Assembly (NCBI RefSeq): GCF_041380015.1
Contig: NZ_CP159978.1
Origin: Buchananella felis
GTDB taxonomy: Bacteria; Actinomycetota; Actinomycetes; Actinomycetales; Actinomycetaceae
Reading direction: 5' to 3' (one strand)
DNA length: 64,000 nt
The position numbers and the translations under genes were made by a program. The notes beneath the pieces were generated by a model. It was not told the origin of the DNA, ran no database searches, and saw nothing but the letters and a program-made list of their open reading frames with translations. Within the stretch, counting starts at the first letter, position 1, and each line of letters starts with the position of its first letter. This document shows, piece by piece, positions 41,535-50,407 of the stretch.

Positions 41535-43880
41535 TCAGGCCTGTTCCTGGTGCAGCACCTGGATGGCCCAGGTGCCCACCCAGACCTCCTGGCCCACCAG
41601 CGGGCCGGTGCCCTCTTCCCAGAAGTTGCCCTCTTCCTCGGCCTCTGCGGACGTGTCGATCAGCTTGCGCCACACCTGGCCCTCCGCCGCCTGCGGCACG
41701 CGGAAGTTGATGGGGAAGTCGGCCATGTTGACCATCAGCCAGAAGTCGTCGCCCGGGGTGTTGATGTGGACGGCCACGGCCCGGTCGCCCTCGTGCACCC
41801 CGGCCAGCATCTCCGGGGAGTGGAAGACGTAAGACACGTCCTTGTCGTCGGGTCGCAGGTCGCCGTAGTGCTGCGCGCACAGCGCGTCGTGGCGGCTGCG
41901 CAGCGCACCTAGGAAGGCGGTGAAGTCCAGCAGGGCGTTGCGGTTCGGCTCCCCACCGAACTGCCCCAGGTTGTCGTGGTACTGCCCCACCGGCTCCCCG
42001 TCGGGGCCGATAGCCTCCACCGGCACCCGCTGCGGGGCACTGCTGGCGGCGGCGGCGTAGTTGTTCCACATGGCGATGCTGCTCAGAGCCCAGGGGTTGT
42101 TGTTTCCGTTCTGGGTGCGCCCAAACTCGTCGCCCGCCACGATCATCGGCACGCCACGGGAGAAGAACAGGGTCACCAGGAAGTTGCGCAGCCGCTGGCG
42201 GCGCAGCGCCTGGTCGCCGCCGCTGTTCCAGCTGAGGTTGTCGTCGCTGCCCCCGTCGCTGGGGCCAAACGGCCAGGGCTGGTCGTTTTGCTTGGTCGGG
42301 TAGCTGACCAGGTCGGCCAGGGTGAAGCCGTCGTGTGCCACCACGAAGTTGACGGTGCGCTGGGGCCCGCCGTTGTCCGCGAAGTGGTGGTAGTCGCCGT
42401 TGACCATCTCCAGGAAGGCGCCGGTGTTGCCGTCGCCCTTGAGGAAGCGGCGCACCGTGTCGCGGTAGCGCCCGTTCCACTCCCCCCAGCCGCGCGGGAA
42501 GTTGCCGACCTCGTAACCCCACAGGTCCCACGCCTCGGCGATGACCTCGATGTTCTCCGCCTTCGCGAAGGCGGCGATCTCCACCAGCAGCTCGTGGTCG
42601 CTGAAGAAGCGCTTCTGGTTGCCCCAGTCCTCCTGGTGGGCGTCCGCCGGCCTGCGGCCCAGCACCGTGGCCAGGTCGAAGCGGAAACCGTCCACCCCCA
42701 TCTCGCGGGTCCAGTAGGCCAGGGAGTCCAGCACCAGCCGGTGCGCGGCCGGGCTGGAGTAGTTGAGCTGGTTGGAGGTACCGGTGGCGCCGTCCACGAT
42801 CGCGTGGGAGGCGGTCTGCACGTAGTACTCGCCGGCGGCGAAGCCACCCAGGGAGGTGAAACCGGTGGTGGTGGGGTCCCCGTTCCAGTTGCCGCCCTCT
42901 GCGGTGTGGTTGTAGACCACGTCCAGGTAGACCTCGATGCCCTCGCGGTGGAAGGCGGTCACCATTTCCCGGAACTCGCGGGTGGGGCCGCCAAAGCTTT
43001 TGTCTGCGGCGTATCGCCTGGAGGGCGAGAAGAAGCTGAGGGTCATGTACCCCCAGGAGTTGGTGTGCCCATCGCGCCCGGACTCGGAGACGTTGGTCTC
43101 GTGAACCGGCAGGAGCTCCAGCGCGGTGATGCCCAGCGCCTTCAGGTAGGGGGCCAGCATCGCCGCACCCTTGTAGGTGCCCACGTACTCGGGGGGCACG
43201 TTTTGCAGCTGCGCAAACCCGCCCGCGCCGCCCAGCAGGTCGCCCAGGCGCGCCACGGAGGGGTGGCCCACCAGTTGGGAGATCGAGGACTCGTAGATGA
43301 CGGCCTTGCCCGCAGCCAGGGAGGGCTTTTGCCAGTCGCGCTTCTCCGCAGGCAGCAGCACTGACTTCGGGGCGATCCGCGCGGTGTCCGCCTCCCGGCG
43401 GGGGCGCCCGAGATAGTCCTCGCCCCCGGTGCCGAACGCGCCGCCGTCCAGGCCGTCTAGCAGGACGCAGTCGGAGTACATCGTGTGGGTGACCTCGCGC
43501 CCGTAGGGGTCAAAGAGCACCTTGTTCGGGTTGAACCGGTTGCCGAACGCGTCGAAGTCGCTCAGGAAGCCCGCCTCGCTGCCGGGCCGCCACTGCGGGT
43601 CGTAGGGCCAGTTGCCGCCCCAGGTACGGTAGCCGTAGAGGGCGCCGGGCTCCACGCCACCCACCTCGGCGCGCCATACGCCGTCGGGACCCTGCGCGGG
43701 CAGGCAGGTGAAGTGGGCGTCTTGCCCGGTGTGCTCTTGGTAGAACTCGAGCTGCACCCTGCTCGCCTTGGGCGCGTAGACCGCGAAGGTGGCGCCCGTG
43801 GGCGTCAGGTGCCCGCCGAGGGGCCATTCGGCCCGCTCCCAAGCACTCTCGTTAAGCGGCACGTAGGACGGGAAGGTCAT
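41535..43880 (-). CDS. glgX: glycogen debranching enzyme (GlgX/isoamylase-type GH13)
   Basis: 781 residues from ATG 43880 (an ATG at 43889 is possible). N-terminal CBM48 (HLTPTGATFAVYAPKASRVQLEFY). GH13 catalytic motifs: DVVYNHTAEG, GFRFDLATVLG with the nucleophilic Asp, VIAEAWDLWG with the acid/base Glu, and VVAHDGFTL. NSGGDQALRRQRLRNFL and GVPMIVAGDEFGRTQNGNNN are typical of the GlgX/isoamylase group. It hydrolyses alpha-1,6 branches of glycogen or limit dextrins in the cytoplasm. It is divergent from scrB in a carbohydrate island. Confidence 0.9.
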   Translation of the reverse strand: MTFPSYVPLNESAWERAEWPLGGHLTPTGATFAVYAPKASRVQLEFYQEHTGQDAHFTCLPAQGPDGVWRAEVGGVEPGALYGYRTWGGNWPYDPQWRPGSEAGFLSDFDAFGNRFNPNKVLFDPYGREVTHTMYSDCVLLDGLDGGAFGTGGEDYLGRPRREADTARIAPKSVLLPAEKRDWQKPSLAAGKAVIYESSISQLVGHPSVARLGDLLGGAGGFAQLQNVPPEYVGTYKGAAMLAPYLKALGITALELLPVHETNVSESGRDGHTNSWGYMTLSFFSPSRRYAADKSFGGPTREFREMVTAFHREGIEVYLDVVYNHTAEGGNWNGDPTTTGFTSLGGFAAGEYYVQTASHAIVDGATGTSNQLNYSSPAAHRLVLDSLAYWTREMGVDGFRFDLATVLGRRPADAHQEDWGNQKRFFSDHELLVEIAAFAKAENIEVIAEAWDLWGYEVGNFPRGWGEWNGRYRDTVRRFLKGDGNTGAFLEMVNGDYHHFADNGGPQRTVNFVVAHDGFTLADLVSYPTKQNDQPWPFGPSDGGSDDNLSWNSGGDQALRRQRLRNFLVTLFFSRGVPMIVAGDEFGRTQNGNNNPWALSSIAMWNNYAAAASSAPQRVPVEAIGPDGEPVGQYHDNLGQFGGEPNRNALLDFTAFLGALRSRHDALCAQHYGDLRPDDKDVSYVFHSPEMLAGVHEGDRAVAVHINTPGDDFWLMVNMADFPINFRVPQAAEGQVWRKLIDTSAEAEEEGNFWEEGTGPLVGQEVWVGTWAIQVLHQEQA

Positions 43881-43983
43881 GCCTTCCATCCTGACACGTT
43901 TACATAAGCGAGCCCAGGGACCTACGAGCCATTGGGGATGCATTTGGGCCGGTCCAGCAACTGAGCGCGCTCACCCAAGAGCA

Positions 43984-44000
43984 TGTCAAACGATTGCTAG
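43984..44000 (+). promoter_or_regulatory. ScrR operator 1 (scrB promoter)
   Basis: TGTCAAACGATTGCTAG shares CAAACGATTGCTA with the site ahead of scrA and, with one extra A, the inverted site ahead of scrR. It lies just upstream of the putative -10 TAGTCT (44007-44012), so repressor binding would block transcription. Confidence 0.75.
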
Positions 44001-44019
44001 TGATGCTAGTCTCACATTC

Positions 44020-45501
44020 GTGACTGAAGAACTGCTGCACACCGCCCGTTCCGCGGCCGCCAACTCCCAAGCCCTCAACGACCCCGACTTCCCGCTGTTT
44101 CACCTTGCCCCGCCGGTGGGCAGACTCAACGACCCCAACGGCCTGATCGAGGTGGAGGGCACCTACCACGCCTTCTTCCAATACACGCCCACGCACCCGC
44201 AAAAGCTGGTCTTCTGGGGGCACGCCACCTCCACGGACCTGACCAGCTGGGAGCACCACGACCCGGCCATCGCGCCGGACTCCCGCTTCGACATGCACGG
44301 CGCCTACTCCGGCACCGCTATCGCCACGCCCCAGGGCGTCGAGCTCTGGTACACCGGTAACTACAAGGACCCGGACACCGGGCAGCGCGAGGCCACTCAG
44401 TGCCTGGTGACCACTCCGGACCTGACCCACTTCACCAAGGAAGCCACGCCCGTCATTCCCGCCCCACCCGAGGGCTACACGGCGCACTTCCGCGACCCGC
44501 AGGTGTGGCAGGACCACGACTCTTCCTACCGGATGCTCATTGGCGCCCAGCGCGCCGACGGCACCGGTGCGGCGGTGCTCTACCGCTCGCTGGACCTGCG
44601 CCAGTGGGAGCTGGAGGGAGAGATCTCCTTCCCGCACGCCGGCGGGGCGTTCGACTCCTTCGGCTACATGTGGGAGTGCCCCAACCTGGTCAAGCTGGTG
44701 GATCAGGAGACCGGCGCCCTGCGTGACGTGCTCCTGTTCTGCCCCCAGGGCATCCGCCCGCAGGCGCCCGGCTTTGAGAACGTCTTCGCCTGCGTTTACC
44801 TGGTCGGCGAGCTGGTGGGCACGCAGTTTGTGGGCTGCGACGGCACGTTCACGGAGCTGGATCGCGGCTTTGAGTTCTACGCGCCGCAGGTCTTTGCCCG
44901 CTCCCTTAGCCAGTTGCCCACCGGCGATTCTCCCGCCCCGGCCGTCCTGCTCGGCTGGGCGGGCAACGCCGGCGAGGACGACCAGCCCTCCATCGCCAGT
45001 GGCGGTTGGGTGCACTGCATGACCAGCCCGCGGGAACTGGTTTTGCGTGGCGGACGCCTGTACCAGCGCCCCTTCCTGCCGGGCCTGCCCTTGCGGGCCG
45101 CCGATTGGGGCGGGACGACGCTGCAGCCCGGCGCCCCCTTCTCCGTGCCGGAGTTGGCCGGTTCCCGCTCCTGGCGCCTGCGCCTGGAGGTGGGCGCCAG
45201 CGCGCCGTGGCGGATTCACCTGGGCGGCGAGCAAGGGGTCAGCCTGCGCTTCGACGGGGCCACCCTGGTGGCGGACAGGTCCTCCTCCCGCTACCCGGCC
45301 GGCTCGCCGCGCACCGTCGAGCTTGCCGCCGCCCCGCACGCGGTGGAGGTGATCCACGACCGCTCCATCACGGAGGTGTTCGTGGACGATGGGCGCACGG
45401 TCTTCACCCTGCGCTCCTTCCTGGACGCCACCCCCGGCGTGCGGGTCGACTGCGAGGGCGACCTCGCAGTGCGGGCCGCACAGGTGTCCAGAGCGGACTA
45501 G
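44020..45501 (+). CDS. scrB: sucrose-6-phosphate hydrolase (GH32)
   Basis: 493 residues from GTG 44020. Five-bladed propeller motifs: RLNDPNG (nucleophile Asp), HFRDPQVW (transition-state Asp), MWECPNLVKL (acid/base Glu). A C-terminal beta-sandwich follows with VEVIHDRSITEVFVDDG. No signal peptide, so it acts on intracellular sucrose-6-phosphate made by the adjacent PTS transporter. There is no SD; TAGTCT lies 7 nt before the GTG, consistent with a leaderless transcript. Confidence 0.93.
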   Translation: MTEELLHTARSAAANSQALNDPDFPLFHLAPPVGRLNDPNGLIEVEGTYHAFFQYTPTHPQKLVFWGHATSTDLTSWEHHDPAIAPDSRFDMHGAYSGTAIATPQGVELWYTGNYKDPDTGQREATQCLVTTPDLTHFTKEATPVIPAPPEGYTAHFRDPQVWQDHDSSYRMLIGAQRADGTGAAVLYRSLDLRQWELEGEISFPHAGGAFDSFGYMWECPNLVKLVDQETGALRDVLLFCPQGIRPQAPGFENVFACVYLVGELVGTQFVGCDGTFTELDRGFEFYAPQVFARSLSQLPTGDSPAPAVLLGWAGNAGEDDQPSIASGGWVHCMTSPRELVLRGGRLYQRPFLPGLPLRAADWGGTTLQPGAPFSVPELAGSRSWRLRLEVGASAPWRIHLGGEQGVSLRFDGATLVADRSSSRYPAGSPRTVELAAAPHAVEVIHDRSITEVFVDDGRTVFTLRSFLDATPGVRVDCEGDLAVRAAQVSRAD

Positions 45502-45507
45502 GAGCCT

Positions 45508-45534
45508 GCGGCCCTCCCGAGCGGGGAGGGCCGC
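45508..45534 (+). terminator. terminator of scrB
   Basis: Perfect 11-bp stem GCGGCCCTCCC/GGGAGGGCCGC with loop GAGCG, 6 bp past the scrB stop. It separates scrB from scrA, which has its own operators. Confidence 0.75.
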
Positions 45535-45666
45535 CGCTCTCCGCCCCACCAAAACCGGGCGTCCGCCGGGCAAAAGGCGGCTTCGGCGCGGGGCGGCCGG
45601 GCGGGAAAAGCGGCCGGCGGGCAGCGTCGGCCAACTTAGAAAAAATCCGGACCAAAAACCCCTTGT

Positions 45667-45707
45667 GTGTCAAACGTTTGACACCTAACATGACAAACGA
45701 TTGCTAT
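45667..45707 (+). promoter_or_regulatory. ScrR operators 2a and 2b ahead of scrA
   Basis: Site 2a (45667-45684) is a perfect 18-bp palindrome, GTGTCAAACGTTTGACAC. Site 2b (45691-45707) is TGACAAACGATTGCTAT, the same sequence class as operator 1. Centre-to-centre distance is about 23 bp, close to two helical turns. They lie 53-93 bp before the scrA start. Confidence 0.75.
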
Positions 45708-45759
45708 ACCAGTTCGGCAGGTCTCCCCCTCCCCGCCGAACCGCTAGAAAGGACCAGGG

Positions 45760-47769
45760 ATGGCAATGGATCACGCTCAAGTAGCAAAAGACGTAGTCAA
45801 AGCCCTAGGCGGCCCGGACAACATCTCCGCAGCCGCACACTGCGCCACCCGCCTGCGCCTCGTCATGAAGGACGCACAAAAGGTGAACCAAGCCGCCCTG
45901 GACGCCCACCCGGACATCAAGGGCACCTTCACCGCCGGCGGCATGCTGCAGCTCATCGTCGGTCCCGGCGACGTTGACATCGTCTTCCGCCACATGGTTA
46001 CCGACCACGGCGTCCACGAGGTCACCAAGGACCAGGCCAAGGAGGAGGCCGACAAGGGCGGCAACCTCTTCACCCGCTTCATCAAGATGATCGCCGACAT
46101 CTTTGTCCCGATCCTGCCCGCCCTGGTGGCAGGCGGTCTGATGATGGCCATCAACAACGTCCTCACCGCAGAGGGCCTGTTCGGCGCCGGCTCCCCCGCC
46201 CTCACGGAGCGCTGGCCCTTCCTGGCAGACTACGCCAACCTCATCAACATGGTCTCCTCCGCCGCATTCGCGGCCCTGCCCGTCCTGGTCGGCTTCTCCG
46301 CCGCCAAGCGCTTCGGAGGAAACGTCTACCTCGGTGCCGCCATCGGTGCGGCCATGATCTCCACCCAGCTACTCAACGCGTGGAACACCGGCGCCGCCAT
46401 TGCCGGAGACGCCGAGGTCAACTACTGGCACCTCTTCGGCATGGACGTCGCTCAGATCGGCTACCAGGCCCAGGTCATCCCCACCCTCGTGGTCACGTGG
46501 GTGATGTGCCTGATCGAAAAGCGCCTGCACAAGTGGCTCTCCGGCACCGCCGACTTCCTACTCACCCCGCTCATCACGCTCCTGCTCACCGGCTTCCTGG
46601 CCTTCGTCGCCATCGGCCCGATCACCCGCGAGCTGGCCGGCTTCATCACCAACGGCGTGGCCTGGGGCTACAACAACCTTGGCCTCTTTGGCGGCCTGCT
46701 GTTCGGTCTGATCTACTCCCCGATCGTCGTCACCGGCCTGCACCAGTCCTTCCCGGCAATCGAAATCCCGCTGATCGCCGACATCGCCAACACCGGCGGT
46801 TCCTTCATCTTCCCCATCGCCTCCATGGCGAACGTCGCCCAGGGTGCCGCCGCCCTGGCGATCTTCTTCCGCACCCGCGACGCCAAGATGAAGGGCATCG
46901 CCGGCGCCGGTGGTACCTCCGCCGTCTTCGGCATCACCGAGCCCGCCATCTTCGGTGTAAACCTGCGCCTGCGTTGGCCCTTCTTCATCGGCATGGGCGC
47001 CGCCGCGATCGGTTCCGCCCTCGTGGCCCTGCTGGACGTGCGCAGCCAGGCCCTCGGCGCCGCCGGCTTCGTCGGCTTCGTCTCCGTGGTCCCCGAGGAC
47101 ATTCCGGCCTACCTGGCCCTCGAGGTGCTGGTGTTCGTCCTGGCCTTTGGCGTCACCTTCCTCTACGCCGCCACTCGCGGCAAGGCGGACATGGCCGAGC
47201 GCCACGTGGTCCCGGACTCCCCCGCCCCGGCCGCTGACTCCACCGGGCACGACGCTGCCGCCGGCCCCGCCTTCTCTGCGGCCGCCCTCAGCGACATGCA
47301 CGTGACCGCCCCGCTGGCCGGCGCCGTCGTCCCGCTTGACCAGGTCAAGGACCAGACCTTCGCCAAGGGCGTCCTTGGCCCGGGCATCGCCATCGAGCCC
47401 GCCGGTGGCGTGGTGGTGGCGCCGTTCGACGGCGAGGTGAAGGTGGCCTTCCCCACCGGCCACGCCTACGGCCTGAAGTCCGCCTCCGGCGTGGAGGTAC
47501 TGATCCACATCGGCATGGACACCGTCAGCCTGAACGGCAAGGGCTTCACCCCGCGGGTGAGCAAGGGCGACCTGGTGCGGCGCGGTGACGTGCTCGCCGA
47601 GGTGGACTGGGCGGCTATCCAGGCCGCCGGCCTGGAGACCATCACGCCCGTGGTCATCTCCAACGCGGCCCGCTTCGAGTCGGTCAGCCCGCTGGCGACC
47701 GCAGGCCAGAACCTGGAACTGGGCGCTGACCTGCTCGCGGTGACCGCCAAGGCCAAGGTGAAGGCCTGA
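45760..47769 (+). CDS. scrA: PTS sucrose-type transporter subunit EIIBCA
   Basis: 669 residues with three fused domains. EIIB at 1-90 with phospho-Cys28 in SAAAHCATRLRLV. EIIC at about 100-480 with multiple membrane helices and GGTSAVFGITEPAIFGV. EIIA at about 515-669 with the phospho-His in GVEVLIHIGMDTVSLNG. The glucose-superfamily layout plus adjacent scrB and scrR point to sucrose; trehalose or another beta-fructoside cannot be ruled out. SD AGAAAGGACC precedes the ATG. HPr and EI are not in the window. Confidence 0.92.
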   Translation: MAMDHAQVAKDVVKALGGPDNISAAAHCATRLRLVMKDAQKVNQAALDAHPDIKGTFTAGGMLQLIVGPGDVDIVFRHMVTDHGVHEVTKDQAKEEADKGGNLFTRFIKMIADIFVPILPALVAGGLMMAINNVLTAEGLFGAGSPALTERWPFLADYANLINMVSSAAFAALPVLVGFSAAKRFGGNVYLGAAIGAAMISTQLLNAWNTGAAIAGDAEVNYWHLFGMDVAQIGYQAQVIPTLVVTWVMCLIEKRLHKWLSGTADFLLTPLITLLLTGFLAFVAIGPITRELAGFITNGVAWGYNNLGLFGGLLFGLIYSPIVVTGLHQSFPAIEIPLIADIANTGGSFIFPIASMANVAQGAAALAIFFRTRDAKMKGIAGAGGTSAVFGITEPAIFGVNLRLRWPFFIGMGAAAIGSALVALLDVRSQALGAAGFVGFVSVVPEDIPAYLALEVLVFVLAFGVTFLYAATRGKADMAERHVVPDSPAPAADSTGHDAAAGPAFSAAALSDMHVTAPLAGAVVPLDQVKDQTFAKGVLGPGIAIEPAGGVVVAPFDGEVKVAFPTGHAYGLKSASGVEVLIHIGMDTVSLNGKGFTPRVSKGDLVRRGDVLAEVDWAAIQAAGLETITPVVISNAARFESVSPLATAGQNLELGADLLAVTAKAKVKA

Positions 47770-47782
47770 GCTAGACCGCACG

Positions 47783-47821
47783 GCGGTGGGGGCGGGTGTC
47801 AATGACACCCGCCCCCACCGC
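47783..47821. terminator. bidirectional terminator between scrA and scrR
   Basis: A 19-bp perfect inverted repeat (GCGGTGGGGGCGGGTGTCA and its complement) around a single A, followed by TCTTT on the plus strand. It serves the two convergent genes. Confidence 0.85.
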
Positions 47822-47840
47822 TCTTTGGGAAAGCCGCGCC

Positions 47841-48863
47841 CTATGCGGTCCAGCCGCGCACCAGGGTGACCGGCAGCTCGATCGCGGGAAGGGTCACCTT
47901 CGTGGAGTTTGCCCGCTTGTCCGCGCGCGTCCTGATCTGCTCCAGCAGGATCTCCACCGCCGACTGCGCGATCGCCTGCAGCGGCTGGGCCACGGTGGTC
48001 AGGCCCGGCAGGGCGCGGCGCAGCGCGGTGGTGCCGTCAAAGCCAACCACCTTCAGCTCGCCCGGCACCTCTATGCCGCGCAGGCGCGCCCACTCCAGCA
48101 CCTCGGCCGCAGCCAGGTCATCGGTGGCGAACACGGCGTCCACCTGCCCCCGCACCGAGTCCAGCTGGGCGTTCACCGCCGCCTGGCGCTGCCCGGCCGG
48201 GGTGTGGAAGTCGACCGTGAGGACCACCGGCTCCACGCCCGCCTCCGCCAGCACCGCCCGGTAGCCGCGCTCGCGCAGGTTGTGCTTGCCGGAGCGGGAG
48301 GTCAGCAGCGCCGGGCGCTTGGCGCCGGACTCCAGCAGCAGGGCGGTGGCCTGGCGTCCCCCGGATTCGTTGTCGCACCGGACGTTGGGCACGTGCGGCG
48401 CCAGCTGGCGGTCGATGGTCACCAGCGGCATCCGGATGGTGCCGTACTCCTCCAGGTGCTCGTTGTGGGCACCGGAGATGAGGCCGTCCACGCGGTTGCC
48501 CACCAGCAGGTTCAGGTAGCTGCGCTCGCGCTCCGCGTTGCCGAGCGAGTTGCATATGAGGATACGGTAGCCGTGCTCGGCCAGGGCGTTTTCGATGTGC
48601 ACCGCCAGCTCCCCAAAGAACGGCAGGGCCACCGACGGCACGATCAGCCCGATGGTCTGCGTGGCCTTGCCGTGCAGCGCCCGGGCCACCTGGTTGGGGC
48701 GGTAGCCCAGCTTCTCGATGGCGGCGGCCACCTTCTCCTTGGTCTCCTTAGAGAGGTAGCCTCGGTTGTTGAGCACGCGGGACACGGTGGTCAGGGCCAC
48801 GCCGGCCTCCGCCGCCACGTCGGCAAGGGTGGGTTCGCGGTGCGCGGGCTTGACCTTCTTCAC
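47841..48863 (-). CDS. scrR: LacI-family repressor of sucrose genes
   Basis: 340 residues from GTG 48863 (GGAG 5 nt upstream). HTH: PTLADVAAEAGVALTTVSRVLNN; hinge helix NQVARALHGK; then a sugar-sensor domain with GLIVPSVALPFFGEL and VDAVFATDDLAAAEVLEWARLRGIEVPGELKVVGFDG. A copy of the operator found ahead of scrB and scrA lies 36 bp upstream of its own start, so it probably represses the whole regulon and itself until a fructose or sucrose phosphate binds. Confidence 0.88.
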   Translation of the reverse strand: MKKVKPAHREPTLADVAAEAGVALTTVSRVLNNRGYLSKETKEKVAAAIEKLGYRPNQVARALHGKATQTIGLIVPSVALPFFGELAVHIENALAEHGYRILICNSLGNAERERSYLNLLVGNRVDGLISGAHNEHLEEYGTIRMPLVTIDRQLAPHVPNVRCDNESGGRQATALLLESGAKRPALLTSRSGKHNLRERGYRAVLAEAGVEPVVLTVDFHTPAGQRQAAVNAQLDSVRGQVDAVFATDDLAAAEVLEWARLRGIEVPGELKVVGFDGTTALRRALPGLTTVAQPLQAIAQSAVEILLEQIRTRADKRANSTKVTLPAIELPVTLVRGWTA

Positions 48864-48898
48864 GCTGGCTCCGGCCTTTCTTCCTGGGGCGAGTCGAT

Positions 48899-48915
48899 GT
48901 AGCAATCGTTTTGCA
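48899..48915 (-). promoter_or_regulatory. ScrR operator 3 (autoregulatory)
   Basis: On the minus strand GCAAAACGATTGCTA matches the scrB and scrA sites apart from one A insertion. It is located 36-52 bp upstream of the scrR start codon. Confidence 0.7.
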
Positions 48916-49156
48916 GTTCTGGGCCGATTCTCCCACACCGACGCGCGGGATAGCGTGCACCGATTTTCGCCACGCCCTGCGACTAAATTGGGTTTTGCTG
49001 TCAGCGGGTAATGACGACCCGTAATCACCCGCGCACCCGGGGGCCGGAGCCCCTTTTCGCTCTCGTTGCGCGGATTGCGCCGCGCTCGCAGGCGACGCGG
49101 ACCACCACCGCCTCCCCAGGCGCGCCGATCGGCGCCCACCCCGGCGGGCCGATGGG
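48916..49156. other. scrR-hemH intergenic region
   Basis: About 240 bp between the divergent scrR and hemH genes. It contains the imperfect inverted repeat GCGGGT ... ACCCGC (around 49001-49030). The rest looks unremarkable; I find no short gene or known regulatory motif. Confidence 0.35.
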
Positions 49157-49170
49157 TAGTGTGCACATTC

Positions 49171-50319
49171 GTGACAGATTCTCTTGCGACGTCAGAAACG
49201 CGCCACGTTCACCCGCACAACACTGCCGTGCCCGCCAAGGCCCCCGCAGTGGTGCTGGTCAACTTGGGCACCCCGGCCGAGCCCACCCCGGCGGCCGTGC
49301 GCACATTCCTACGCAAGTTCCTCTCCGACCGCCGCGTCATCGAGATGAACCCCCTCCTGTGGCGCCCGATTCTGTCCATCATCCTGGCGGTGCGCCCACT
49401 GTCAGTGGCGGCCAAGTACAAGGCGATCTGGCTGGAACAGGGCTCCCCCCTGATGCACTACAGCGTCCAGCAGGCCAAGCGCCTCCAGGAGGAGCTGGGG
49501 CAGGACGCCACCGTGCGGGTGGCGATGCGCTACAGCGAGCCCACCCTGCCCAAGGTGCTCGACGAGCTCTACGCCGCCGGGCACCGCCGCGTGCTGGTCA
49601 TCCCCGCCTACCCGCAGTACACCGCCACCTGCGGGGCCACCGTCATGGACGAGGCCGCCCGCTGGCTGCTCACCACGCGCGACCACGTGGAGCTGCGCAC
49701 CGTGCGCTCCTTCCCCACCGCCCCCGCCTACGTGGAGGCCCTGGCCGCCTCCCTGGAGCGGCACTGGCGTGAGGCCGGGCGCCCCGACTTCGAGGCCGGC
49801 GAGCGCGTGATCGCCTCCTTCCACTCCATCCCCGCCGCCATGCACAACGCCGGCGACCCCTACCGCAGCGAATGCGAGGCAACCTCCGCGGCCCTGGCCG
49901 AGCGCCTGGGCATCCCGGCCGGCGGTCTGGTGACCACCTACCAGAGCGTCTTCGGCCGGGCGGAATGGATCGGCCCGGCCACCATTGACACGGTGGAGGC
50001 CCTGGGCAAGGAGCACTGCCCGCGCGTGGACGTGATCTGCCCCGGCTTCGTGGCCGACTGCCTGGAGACGCTAGAGGAGATCGACCAGCTCAACCGCGAG
50101 ACCTTCGAGCAGGCCGGCGGCGGCGCCTTCCACTACGTGCGCTGGGGCAACGATTCGGCCGGCTGCGTGGCCGCGTTTGCCGAGCAGGCCCGCTCCGCCT
50201 TGTCGGGCTGGACCCCCACCGCACCCGCGCCGCTGCAGAGGGACGACGCTGCCGTGGCGGCCGCCCCCGACTCTGCGCCGGTCCCCGCCGCGAGCAACCT
50301 GGCGCACATGCTCTCCTAA
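49171..50319 (+). CDS. hemH: ferrochelatase of the proteobacterial (HemH) type
   Basis: 382 residues from GTG 49171. It opens with VVLVNLGTPAEPTPAAVRTFLRKFLSDRRV and contains ASFHSIPAAM (catalytic His), FGRAEWIGPATIDTVEALG and CPGFVADCLETLEEIDQLNRETF (catalytic Glu). These match E. coli HemH nearly word for word and differ from the actinobacterial CpfC start (LLSFGGPEGPE type). It would insert iron into protoporphyrin IX rather than coproporphyrin III. A 40-residue Ala/Pro-rich tail ends the protein. No SD; TAGTGT lies 8 nt before the GTG. No other haem gene is in the window. Confidence 0.9.
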   Translation: MTDSLATSETRHVHPHNTAVPAKAPAVVLVNLGTPAEPTPAAVRTFLRKFLSDRRVIEMNPLLWRPILSIILAVRPLSVAAKYKAIWLEQGSPLMHYSVQQAKRLQEELGQDATVRVAMRYSEPTLPKVLDELYAAGHRRVLVIPAYPQYTATCGATVMDEAARWLLTTRDHVELRTVRSFPTAPAYVEALAASLERHWREAGRPDFEAGERVIASFHSIPAAMHNAGDPYRSECEATSAALAERLGIPAGGLVTTYQSVFGRAEWIGPATIDTVEALGKEHCPRVDVICPGFVADCLETLEEIDQLNRETFEQAGGGAFHYVRWGNDSAGCVAAFAEQARSALSGWTPTAPAPLQRDDAAVAAAPDSAPVPAASNLAHMLS

Positions 50320-50343
50320 GGGGCGCGCCTGCCCCGGCGAAAG

Positions 50344-50380
50344 AGCGGTGGCGCCTGCCTTGCCGGCAGGCGCCACCGCT
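50344..50380. terminator. bidirectional terminator between hemH and ffh
   Basis: Perfect 16-bp stem AGCGGTGGCGCCTGCC with its complement, loop TTGCC, followed on the plus strand by TCTCTTT. Serves both convergent genes. Confidence 0.85.
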
Positions 50381-50407
50381 TCTCTTTGCGTCCCGATACG
50401 GCCCTTG

